Assembly (NCBI GenBank): GCA_025531455.1
Contig: JAMYHL010000056.1
Location: 1 to 64,000, forward strand
Direction: 5' to 3'
Source of the DNA: Apiotrichum sp. Y4204
Taxonomy: Eukaryota > Basidiomycota > Tremellomycetes > Trichosporonales > Trichosporonaceae
DNA: 64,000 nt
The notes under the pieces were generated by a model. The model was not told the origin of the DNA. It searched no databases and worked only from the letters and a program-made list of their open reading frames with translations. Positions 12,039 to 24,485 of this stretch are shown one piece after another (position 1 is the stretch's first letter; each line of letters starts with the position of its first letter). The translations under genes and the position numbers were made by a program.

Positions 12039-13702
12039 CTACTGGCTCTTGACGCCGTACCACGCCAGACCAGCCAGGCCACCGCCAATGACGCAGAGCC
12101 ACGGCGGGGCGGAAAAGTTTCTGCTGGCAATGAATGCGCCCGAGGAGACTACGGCCCAGAACGGGTCGGCCGTGAGCGGGCCGGAAAGGGTCTGCGCCCC
12201 CTCCGACCCAGTCGGCGGCTGGTAGATGTATCCGACGAGGAACAGCTGCCATACGGCGGTAAAGACCAGACCCGAGGCGGTCGCGTTCAGGCCGCGGATA
12301 ATGCTGCGCGCCAGCGGCTTGTCCCTCCAGTTCGAGTAGAGGGGGAGGAGCGCAAGCTTGAGCAGGATGCCGGGACCGAAAATGCCGACGAATCCGGCGA
12401 CCGCACCCAGGCCGCGGTTCGTGCTCACGGCCAGCACACCGAGTGCGACGGCAAAGTTGAAGTTGGGCCCGGGGAACGCTTGCCTGAGAGTGTCAGAGAT
12501 GCGTTGGAGAAGACTCATCTCAAACTCACAAGATGGCGAAGACAAGCAAAAAGTCACGCGAGCTGACCCAGCCCTCGACGACAACGTAGTCGCGCAGCAG
12601 GGGAATGACGACAGGTCCACCTCCAAAAATGATCGTTCCCGCGATGATCATGTTGCAGAAGAACTGGCGTCAATGGGGAGCCTGAGGCCCAAGGGGCAAC
12701 ACTCACATCCAGACCAATAGGCACCTCACGCCCGGCGTTGGCGAGGCCCGCACGCGTTGCGAGCGGGACGGTGAGGAAGAGGACGAAACCGAGGAGGAGG
12801 GCGACGGCCACGGGTGTCGACACGACCTTAAGACTGAGACCGGTCTGGGTGGCGGTCTCCGTTGAGGCTTCCGAGATAGCTGGTGCCGAGTTGGTAGTAG
12901 TGGTGACGGTGCTCAACGCCTCTGGCTCTGTGTCCGACGCGCGACGCAGCGGGCGGAGCGACGTGGAGTCGGTCCCCTGCCTGTGGATCTCCGGGGCGTG
13001 CACGCTGGTCCCATTACTGATGCCATGGCTGTTCCCATTCGCGCTCCCATTGCTGGTTGCGCTGTGCGCACTTCCGTTCGTGCGCACAGGATTTAGCTCG
13101 ACAGGCTCCTCTACCTGCTCTACCTTCCTTCCCGCAATCTTCTTCCACCACATGAGCTTGCGGTCCCACACGAGGGTCGTCAGGCCGCCAGCGGCGATGA
13201 GGGTGGGGTACATCCACGGGGCGTGGTAGCAAATGCCGAAACTTGCGCTGAGCCAGAGGAGTAGCAGAGTGATGCGGTCAGTTGCGGCGGCAGTGGCGAG
13301 CTGCACGGCAGCGAGGCCGATGAGACCCACTGCGGCCGCGTTGAGACCGGTGAGGAGGGCGAGGACAATCGGGGGGAGGACGTCTGGGATGTGCGACACG
13401 CCGAATCCGAGGCCCGCCATACCCGCTGCGCCAGGAAGCGACCAGAGGAGGAACCCGAGCAGGCCGGCGAGCACGCCGTGCGTGACCACCGCGATACTGA
13501 AAGCGAGCTGCGTACTCCCCGGTCCTGGGAGGGCGTTGCCCAACGCGAAGAGGTCAAGGAACGTCGTCGTGTCCACCCATTTTAGCTGGTCAACGAAGCG
13601 TTTTCGCAGAATCACGACGTGCACGCCGGGGCCACCGAAGGAGATGAAGCCCAGGTCCCAGAAGTGCCGCGCGACAGCGCCGAGGTCACGGAGCAGCGGC
13701 AT
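12039..13702 (-). CDS. Chromate transporter (CHR family), long two-domain form
   Basis: Three exons (12707-13702, 12530-12663, 12039-12483) encode 524 aa. Domain 1 (about residues 8-190) has the family signature FGGPGVHVVILRKRFV and the GNALPGPGSTQLAF motif. A linker of about 140 residues follows, rich in Ser, Asn, Gly and Thr (NGSANGNSHGISNG). Domain 2 repeats the pattern as FGGGPVVIPLLRDYVV and QAFPGPNFNFAVALG. Such tandem-domain ChrA-like proteins occur in fungi and bacteria. Known members export chromate or transport sulfate-like anions. The substrate here cannot be read from sequence. The ATG at 13702 was chosen because domain 1 begins within ten residues of it; an upstream in-frame ATG at 13816 would add 38 unconserved residues. 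Confidence 0.9.
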
Positions 13703-14353
13703 CGTGGAGTGGCGAGGGAGGGAGAGGGAGATGAGGTGGTGGAGGCCGGGTGGGGTGGTTTGCTCAGAGCTGCCGCGGCTGATGACGATTGATAAAGCGA
13801 TAGAAACGCGATGCACGCTACTCGACTTTTGACTTTTTGTTTTATACCGCTACTAACCACTCGTGGTTGTCGTCCGAGTCGCGATTGCAAGCGGCTTCGG
13901 AACCGGCGTTCAGTCTCTCCCAGTTGAACCGCAAGGGATTGTCACAGATAACGGCCACGTGTGTCCTCTTCAGTGGTGGGTAGAGGTGATAGGCGGAGTG
14001 GGAGGAGACAACAAGGCCAAGAACGGCAGCTCGGCATGTGAATGTTACATGTGAGGGGCGCGGCGTGTGAGAAGGATGAGAGATTTTTGTGTCGATGTCT
14101 TGGCATTCTCCGATGGCGACGCGCCGATTCATCAAGACGACATCGCACGTTTGTCGGCAGTCGCCGGATGCCGACAGTATTTCATGCGGGGACCCCATAG
14201 CACCAGTCTAGTGATATGCATCATTCCTCGAATCCTCAACAACAGCTCGGCATGCGTGATCTAACAATGGAGAAACGGTACAATACATGGGTATAGAGAC
14301 GGCCGCGCTTGCGCGCGTGAGACGCGCTTGCCGGCGTACGCGACCCCGAAGCC
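13703..14353. other. Intergenic
   Basis: About 650 bp between two minus-strand genes. It holds the promoter of the chromate transporter and the 3' flank of the small cysteine protein. No gene seen. Confidence 0.45.
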
Positions 14354-14707
14354 TCACTTGGACTTGGGCATCGGATTGTGTCCCCACGCGCGGGGGTCCA
14401 TCCACACGGGTTGGCCCGACTGTCCGGACGGGGGCTCGTTCGCCGACGACGCGGCGTGCCCGTACTGCGCGTCTGTGTTGGGATCGTGTTTCTTGGCGGA
14501 GCCTGGCATTAGTGACTTAGTGGGAGAGGAACGGGAGTTAGGGAGACAGGCTGACTTTGCCGCAAACTAATCCCAGGATCTACTGCAAGGATACCCACAG
14601 CTCCAACACAGGCCCTGGCCGCCACTCGAAATCTCCTTGCCGCAGCCGCACTGCTGGCCGGTCGGCTTGCCGCTGATTGGTGGGGTGTAGATTCTGGAGG
14701 GGACCAT
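14354..14707 (-). CDS. Small cysteine-containing hypothetical protein, 90 aa
   Basis: Two exons (14584-14707 and 14503 excluded, 14354-14502) joined by an 81-nt GT-AG intron give an uninterrupted 90-aa protein. The N-terminal half carries six cysteines: C-G-C-G-K, then C-W-S-C, then G-Y-P-C. This could be a small zinc-binding knuckle. The C-terminal half is polar (GHAASSANEPPSGQSGQP) and ends VWMDPRAWGHNPMPKSK. I recognise no family. Support comes from the clean splice sites, the in-frame join and the compact cysteine spacing. It has no signal peptide or membrane segment, so it is probably cytosolic or nuclear. Confidence 0.6.
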
Positions 14708-15904
14708 GAGATGTGGATAGTGGGGCTGACTATGACGGTGGGAGTGAGAGTGTGAGTGGCGAGATGGGCGGTGGCGATAGCGATCGCGAGTGGGTCGAGC
14801 TCTTGGGCGCTTGAGAGAGGGACACAGGTGGCGATGATGCCAATGTGAATCTCCGAGTGATGTGCATTTATATATCGCGCATGCGTCTCTGTGATCTGTG
14901 ATCTGTCCATGTCACACTCTCTCCACAAACCACTTGATAATGACTCAATGTGCAGAAGCACCGAAGCACCGTGTGGGTGCGCACAGACCAGCGAGACAAT
15001 GTGACATTGTGATTCCATGAATGAGGTGGAGTCGGTGGGTTGAATGAATGAGACCGTTGAGACAGCCCGCGGGCGCGCAGCCAAAGAAGGTCATCGACGC
15101 GTCATATGCTTGTCGCCCAACACAAGCAGAGTGCAGAGGCGCAGAGCGCAGCGTGCAAAGTGGGTGTGGCTCGGTGAAACCGAGGGTCGGGGCACGCTCG
15201 GAATGCTTTGCTCCAGGACTTGGATATACACACCTATCCTCCCAGAGTTGTGCTTTTCCGCAGCCGTGATCGATGTGAGGCTCTGCTTCGCAGATGGAGC
15301 AAGTAACACAATTGTCTCTTACATACCACGCAGCACATGGTGAGCAACCACAGACGGACAGACAGCACTTCTCGCAACGCAGCACGAATGTCGGAACGTC
15401 AATGCTTCTGATAACGGACCCTTGCTTCGCGCCGCCGATCGCTCCGGATGCAAACTGCGAGATGATACTGTCATATTGTCATGCTGTCATAAGAAGGAGA
15501 GTGCTTGTGAGTTTGTCAAGTGGGGATCAGTAGTGGCCAAATTCGTCGCAATTGTCGCGCTCGTCGCCGAATTTCATCTGGACGGCCTGGACGGTTTGCT
15601 CGCCAGACTCTGACTGTTCCCTGATAGCTTACGTAACTTAAACATGAGCGCGTCCTGGGTGAGCTGGACGCGTGGAGGTGGGGTCGGCTGCTACGCGAAC
15701 GTGTAGAGTGAGAGTGATGTGGTCATTTCGGTCATTTGGGACGTTTTGTGGACGTGTTCCTTTTTCGGGAACCGATGGCCGATGGATGTCGTGGTGACTG
15801 GTTTCCTTCTCTGCGTTTCTCTCACTACTCTCTTCCTCTTATTTCACATTTGTCAACACTGCAATCTCACTCAGAGTCATCCGGTCGACGGCTCTTCCTC
15901 AGCA
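14708..15904. other. Intergenic with unresolved coding-like segments on the minus strand
   Basis: About 1.2 kb upstream of GPI1. Minus-strand stretches look coding but do not join into one model. Around 15340-15480 the frame reads IGGAKQGSVIRSIDVP followed by LRCEKCCLSVCGCSPCA. Around 15540-15625 it reads ESGEQTVQAVQMKFGDERDN then a stop. Around 15640-15690 it reads PTPPPRVQLTQDALMFKL. They may be exons of a small gene or remnants of one. Confidence 0.35.
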
Positions 15905-18064
15905 ATGCGTGTGTTCTGGCCAACGAGTGGAATCAAGTCGAATCGCGGCTTGGCTGTCGGCTGGACCGTCGGCGAGTGTATCATCGTTGTCGCCGTGGTG
16001 GACAAGGTTTGTTGTGCATGAGCTTCCTTGCTTTCAACTAACGACGACAGGTCGACAAGCACACCCTCAAACAGGTGAAAGGCTCGCCGCCGTTGAAGGT
16101 CGTAGCAGATGTCGTCCCGGCGTTGACGGCCTCGGAGGAAGATGGAAGCGAGAGCAGGGACAAGCCCTCCAGCGTCGATCTCACCATCTGGGTCGACTCA
16201 AAACGCCCTTGCGCGTACTCTTCCGAGGCGGAGACTGTTCTCTTCCGCCCTCCCAACAACCTTGAGCGTCTCACTCTCGGAGATGGTCGGATGAATGGCG
16301 TCGATGCGAAGAAGGATGACGATCTTGCGCCGGTCCTTGAGCTCGTGAGTGATTTGCCTGCCGTCCCGTTGCTTCCTTCCTTCCTTCATTGTCCCGAGTG
16401 AGTTCACGATTGCTGACCTGCAGCTCAATCGCACCGTGATCGAACAGGACCGCCTCTACCCGCCCGATGCGGCCAAGGCAAAGCGGAAGCGCATGATCGG
16501 GTGGGCGAGCAAGGCGTTCACGTCGTATCGTATGATGGGCACCTTTCGCGGCCAATCGAGTCTGGGACGTGGCATGACTCCTGCCGGCCTCGTTGCACCG
16601 GGCGTCGAGTACACGACCAAGCAGAAGAAGCTTCCCAAGGTCACAATTGGCGCTCTTCAGCTCGGAGGATACACCTTTGGCCAGGACATGACGTATGATG
16701 CTCCTACGCCGTTCATGGTCGCCCACAATGCGTTTACGCTCTACATGTTCTGGAGCCAGCTGCAGATTTTCTTCTGGCTCGCTCTTCCCTACGTCAAGGG
16801 GCTGCAATCTGTGTTCTGCAGCTTCCTGCATAGTGTTGCCGCCTTCTTGTCCTACCCGGTTTCTATAGCTGGCTATACGACCTCCCTGCGTCGTAGCAGC
16901 GTTCTTCGTAGGTCACGTTCAACGTCCGCACACTTACAATAAGTGAACCAGGTCGCCTTCCGTTGCGAAAAGCTTGTCGACATGCAATCCGACCTCAAAG
17001 GGGAGCTTGAAGGCAAGCCTCTTCCAAACCGCTTCTTTGCTACCCGCAAGGCAATTGGAGTGAGTCGAAGCCTGAGTCGTGTTGCTGACCGCAGACTGAC
17101 ATTGCGGGCGGTTTCCTCTTTGCCGCCGTACTGGCAGCATATCCTCTCCCTTCCATGAGCGCCAGCTCCCTGACCGACCCAATTGTCGCTGGTCTCAACT
17201 GGCTCAACAAGTGGCCTGTCGGCCTTAAACTCAACACCCCGTTGAGCGAGTTCCTGTCCTCTGCGTTCTCCACAGCTCTCCTTGCATGGCGTGGTGAGTT
17301 TGGCTGTTCAAGACATCCGCTGACCGCAGATAACGTTGCCCCCATTCTTGTCCGCGCTCAGGAGCCCGCGACAACTGCCTTCCTTTTCCTTTCTCTCTTC
17401 GGACTTTCTTTTGGTTTCGCATTGGTCGCCGATTTCCTCTCGGTGCTCACTCTTCACTTCCGTCTGTGCTACTTCGTGATTTCCCAACTGTGCATCTGGC
17501 AGCTCGCGGCCCTGCAGTCCTTGTGGGCTCTCTTCAGGGGTAAGCATCTGCACTCGAATGTAAGCTAATACTTTAGGCAAGCGATGGAACGTTCTGCGCC
17601 AGCGCACCGACTCTCATGCTTACGACTTGGACACCCTCTTCCTTGGCACGTTGCTCTTCACTCTGATGACTTTCCTCGCGCCTACGGCCCTCGCATACGG
17701 TGCTCTCTTCACCCTAATCAACTTTGCGGTGATTAGCGTCGTTCGTCTGCTCGCCCTGGCTGCGGGCGCGCTTGACACCCTTCCGGTACACGACCTCGAA
17801 TCGCGTGTGATCAAACCGGCCCGTATTTCTGGTGAGTCTTAAAAGGCTTGGATGGCCCCTAACCGCAGCTGGCGTTGTCTTTGACCAGCTATCCTCTACC
17901 AAAACTATTGTCGAGGACGAGAAGGCCCATTCGCCTCGTTTTACTCTTCTCCTCAAGGTGAGCAACCTGGACCGTACCGTTCTAACAGTCAGAGTACACC
18001 AAAGGGCATCCCGACGATCATCACCGAATGGTTCCACGCCGCCGTTCGTGCCGCCAACCCCTAG
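15905..18064 (+). CDS. GPI1: GPI-GlcNAc transferase complex subunit Gpi1 (PIG-Q)
   Basis: Multi-exon gene with about eight introns. The ATG at 15905 opens MRVFWPTSGIKSNRGLAVGW. The conserved Gpi1 region follows, with several membrane segments (FTLYMFWSQLQIFFWLALPY, FGLSFGFALVADFLSVLTLH) and the family hallmark YDLDTLFLGTLLFTLMTFLAPTALAY split here around the histidine-rich RTDSHA. The C-terminus ends EWFHAAVRAANP before the stop at 18062-18064. Family knowledge: Gpi1/PIG-Q stabilises the ER-membrane complex that adds GlcNAc to phosphatidylinositol, the first step of GPI-anchor synthesis. It is not itself the catalytic subunit. Introns use the local CTGAC...CAG pattern. Confidence 0.9.
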
Positions 18065-19226
18065 ACGTGAAAATTAGGCCATAGAGGTAACGAGACGCTG
18101 TGTGTTGCGCGCCATGCCCCACTCTGATGACGATGTATATCATTATCATTTGTTTCCTGCAATTTCGTCGCTGTTCAGTTATCCAGTTCCTTTGAATCCC
18201 GTTTTCTTTTCCTACTTGCATCATATTCTTCTTCCTTTTCAGCCTTTTATTAATCTAGTCAATTATTTATTTCCTCTTGTTTTCGGTTTTGATTCTTGTT
18301 TAGAAAAGTTTGCTTTATCACGTTGACGACTGATATACGGAAGCTGGTGCGGCGATGCTGAAGAGTTGTTTCTTTCGTTCTGTTATTCACTCACACGGCA
18401 TTTTATAGATCAAGATGTTGTGGTACGGAGCCAGTGCACACGCAATCCACCAAACTCACATTTGGGCACCCGACCTTGAGCAGCGCAGGACCACAGAATT
18501 CTCCACTTGTCATAGGAGTGCCGAGTACGGGAGACAGGGACATGCCGACCATGAGCAGAAGTATGATTGATTAGAGACTTTCCCGCAAAGCCAATGTCGT
18601 AGCAGCTAGGGTGCTGCCTGATCCGATCGTGAATAATAATCAATATACGAACCTTCTCCTCTCTACATGTCCCGACAGCTGCATTTCAGTTCCGAGCGCT
18701 ATGGGTATCGAATAAAGCGGGTCATACGACAGCTCCCCCCCGCCTAGAGTGTAATCTCGAGTACGACGACCCCCAAGGGGGCCGTGAAGCGGCGGCTCGA
18801 GAGGCCGGCTGCCATAATCCCACCCGATTTTGTCCTGAGTGGTCTGTTATGATGCACTGCGGACTGTGGGTCGACAAGTGCGTCTTCCACCCGTATCCCT
18901 CCCATTAGTGCGTCGTGTTCGAGACCTCGAATTGCACGGCCGCTGCTGGAGCTCCATCAATATCCTAGGCGTTCTGGCATAACCTTCCCCAAGATAAATC
19001 AGTCGCGATTGCCCGACAGACACGTGGTGCACGTGGAAAGTCGTGCGGAGCTTGGGTAACTGGGTACCGCCAACTCAGTCCAGCACCCTAGACCTTCGAG
19101 GTCCTACACAGCAAGGCAACAACACATGGTCCGGTCTGTATGCACCCGCAATTCATGCGTTAAACTACTCTCATTCATTTATTCTCATGGCAGCTGTTGA
19201 GACGTACACAACCCCCTAACTTCAGA
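18065..19226. other. Intergenic, GPI1 and enolase 3' flanks
   Basis: Convergent gap of about 1.16 kb. Forward 18120-18330 is unusually AT- and pyrimidine-rich for this window (CTTTTCAGCCTTTTATTAATC, TTATTTATTTCC) and is probably the GPI1 3' UTR and polyadenylation region. The remaining 0.8 kb shows no gene. Confidence 0.5.
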
Positions 19227-20976
<1,750 letters not shown>

Positions 20977-23900
20977 TGTTGGAGGTGAGTTTTGCGGTAG
21001 TTTTTGGTGAAAGTAGAAAGGAAAGGATGGGAGAGAGAAAGAAAGGAACAAGATGGAACGAAATGGATGTGTTGATGTAGTATATGCTACCACTACTACG
21101 GGGCGAGAGAGATTGGGCGGGTGGGAGAGTGCCTGGGGCCAGTGAGGTAGCCAGTAGAACTGGGGAGAACCGAGGGGGACATTGGGGGAGGGAAGGCGTC
21201 AGAGGCGTGGGAGGAAAGGGCGCGCTGCGGAGAGGCCGGAGATGATAGGATGGGCGCGGCGCGCCCCGCACTCTCATCAGAGGGATGCACGACCGTGCAG
21301 GTCTACTGCTGTTGTTGTGACGGGGAGGGGTGCATGCAGCTGTGCTGTCTGTGGGCTGTGGGCTGGGAGCAGCCTGTGGTTGGGCAATGGGCCCGGAGCG
21401 CCAGGCCAGACGGGCGGCCGGATCGCCGGGAGGGTTCCTTTTCGGTTCGCGCGCAATCAAGCGATGACGACGGTAGAAAAAGGGTCGCGCCGTGGGAAGC
21501 ACACACTGGGATCGGTACAAAGATAGGATCCGGGCGTCCGACCACACTGTGGTGCCCCGCGCCCCAGTGAGCTTCCCCAGCGCGCCCACCGCCAGGCTGC
21601 TCGTCCTGTCGCGCCGCCGGCGCCGCTGATAAAATGACAGAATGGCTTGGACTGGATATACTCGGACCCCCCGCACTCCGCCCTCCGCTCACATCGCCGT
21701 CCAACTTTAACGACACCGGTTCACCCCCACACACCATTTCCTACTTTTATTGCGGGATGCTTTGCACAGTCGGTCTGAGACGGGTATGATGCCTTCGCTG
21801 CCGCAGGTGGTCCGGCGGGTGGTGACCGATTCACAGTGACCTTCTGGGGTTCAAAGTGGTCAAGTGTATCTCGGGCCGATTGGGTGACGTTACTTGCATC
21901 AGACAAGAGCCGGTGTATACGTAATGTGAAGAAGCCGGGGCTCCATCAATTCGTCGGCTGGTTGTCGGTGTGGTCGGGTCCGGTCGGACTATCTCTGACC
22001 GCCTATCATACAGAGTCAGGATACAGTCACTTTGAGGGCCATTCGGGTCCAATCGGCCTCGGGGTCGTAATCATGTCCTCGACGCGCCGAAGTCGTTTGG
22101 AGTGTGGCTCGCTCTGGAACGCTGGCGGATGTGAAGGTGCTGGACACGCCCCGGGTTACGACTATCCGGATATCTGGCATTCATACTGGACGTGTTCGCA
22201 CTGTGTCTGACTGTTCTTGATAGATAACTGAGATTCAAGTTGGGGTGTTTGAGATGGCGGCTTACCGGTGCGGACGTCACAAGAGCTCACAGGAGACGTT
22301 GGCGGCCAAATTGTGATGCAGTATACCTGTCTGATGGAGCGGTGTGGAGCAGTACGAATCAGCTACCAGAGTCGGCTCAAAATGAGACATGTGCCTTGAC
22401 AACGGACAAACAATATCGGCAACGGGGGCTTGTGAGTGGATTACTACTCTGGTTTGATCTGATACGAAAGAGACTGGCAGCTAACTGGACCGAAATCTAT
22501 TGTAGTGGGAGGAGTAATGCTAACGTTCATTCGTGGCGCCGAGAACTGCCATTATGAAGAATGGCTTCGTTCATTCTGAGGAGGATATCAACAGTTCTGG
22601 AGGGAAACTTGTTTCTCGACCCCCGCGAGGACTCCTGCTTGGTCCGGGTTGGCCCACTGTCTTGCAAAGCGGAGAGGTCGAGGAATCGCACATGGTCTAT
22701 ACGATCTATACCTTGGTAAGTCATGTCAGAAAGGGGTTGACAAGCACTACGGTCAGTGCCACACGTCGCAAAGCGGTATGAAACCCCCACTCTCTCTCCT
22801 GTAACGATCCACCATCCACGAAATGCTACTCGCGCCTCGCCCATATAAAATGAGGCGCGGGTCATCGTATTCAGGGACGCTGGGATCCGGTATCCAGAGC
22901 AACTTGGGACTCGGAGCAAGAGGTAACAAGGGGCGGGCGTTGTTGACTACAATGAGACAGTTGCTCGCATTTTCGCCAGTCAATCAGCTGGGCACGGTTG
23001 TCCGGTCGCTGTCACGGGAACACGTGTGGAATGTAGGGCACGTTCACCACTCTGTGCTAACATGCTAACATACGCTAGCATGTTAGCATTGCGCGCTAGC
23101 ACGGTAGCACGTTGGAAACCTGGCGCGTCGTACCAGCATTCCCGCACATGCAACAGGTGCGAGTTGAATGCGATACTTCTCCTGCAAGGCCCGCAACATC
23201 GCATGTCGGTGGCAATGGCATTGCTCTTGATACAGTCGGATTGCTCTTATTTCCGAGTCTCCTGCGTCCACATGTCGTCGAATGTCATAAACTGAGAATT
23301 GAGTGGCTAACCACTGTGGGGTGGGAACTTGCTTGTTGGGGGGGAAGGAGACATTGATGGTACGGATTACTTGATTACTTGATGTGTTGATGCCCCGCGG
23401 CCCGCGGCAGGTAGTGGGCCAAGGCTCTTTCATTTTTCATGATTGCAAGTGTGGATTGTGTTCACGCAGAAAACCTGATCTAATTTCAATCCAGTGGAAG
23501 CTCGGAAGGAATGTGTAGATGTGCCGGGGTTGGAGCGCCGATCAGACTGGTCAAAAGGTGGTCAATTGCCTCATGCCTCAATTGGCCAAAGCAGGTCACA
23601 CGCCGATCCCGCATCAGGATCAGCTGAGGCGGGCGCGCATGCCGCGCACAGTCTATCGATCACCCTCACCTTATATCCATTTTACTCGATGCGCAAGCGG
23701 GGTCGGGCGCGGGGCATTCAGGCCGTTGGCCGGCTGGAAAACGACTTTGAAATTCAAAATATCGATTTCATTCCATTTGATGGACGGCACAGAGATCAGC
23801 CAGATCGACCAGCATTCCATGACCGCCCGTCGGCCGTCAAAATAGAGTCAAAATAGAGTGCGCTAAGATGAGATGCAGTTGCGAATAGAGCGCTAAGTGC

Positions 23901-24485
23901 GCAGTACGCGCAGTGTAGCGATGCTACAGTAATCCGTCAGGCCCCGGCCCGCCTGTCTCAAAAAACGATGTCTCGTAACTTGGATGTCTTGGGTTCTACG
24001 GGCCGCCCCCAGAGCACCCGGCGCGGCCCTCGCCGTGCCTTGGCAATTGATGGCTTAAAGGTACCTTACCCCTACCCACCTCTGTCGTGATCAGCCCAAG
24101 AACTCCACCATTTTTACACTACTACTCCTACTGCTAAAAAACCTTTCGAGCACCTGGTGTATCCACACATCCTCTTGTGATCCGGTGACTCTCAGATCTC
24201 CTTCAAAACATCCTCTTTTGCCTCTGAATTCAGTTCCATCCCGAACTCAACGCCTGAAAGAGTTCTGCGCACCAGAATAGACACAACAATCGGCGCCCCA
24301 GCGGCAACGACTCCTCAACCACCCGTATCGGTACATCGCGATCGATATATAGATAGCGGGAGTAACGTTCGAGTTAGCCTTTTCACTGTCATCATTTGCC
24401 TGCACGGTTCCAACATTTTATCAACCGTTCACTTGAGCTCCTACCGCCTCAAAACACTTCGATCTTTCCACTGCGTTCACTGCGA
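20977..24485. other. 3.5-kb gene-poor stretch upstream of enolase and the MYND gene
   Basis: The stretch lies between divergent genes. The first 0.8 kb is G-rich on the forward strand (C/T-rich in the enolase direction), the usual look of a strong fungal promoter and 5' UTR. From 21.8 to 24.3 kb open frames stay short, overlap and show no recognisable family. A CGATCGATATATAGATAG stretch near 24340 may be the MYND gene core promoter. No transposon coding remnant is evident. Confidence 0.45.
23055..23088. repeat. Perfect 13-bp inverted repeat with 8-nt loop
   Basis: The left arm TGCTAACATGCTA at 23055-23067 and right arm TAGCATGTTAGCA at 23076-23088 are exact reverse complements. Related GCTAGCAC and GGTAGCACG copies follow within 25 bp. 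It could form a hairpin or be a binding site for a dimeric factor. Confidence 0.8.

Noticed and set aside
21303..21737. 144-codon minus-strand frame upstream of enolase
   Set aside because: It lies in the expected promoter region, overlaps other equally long frames, and has no domain or splice support.
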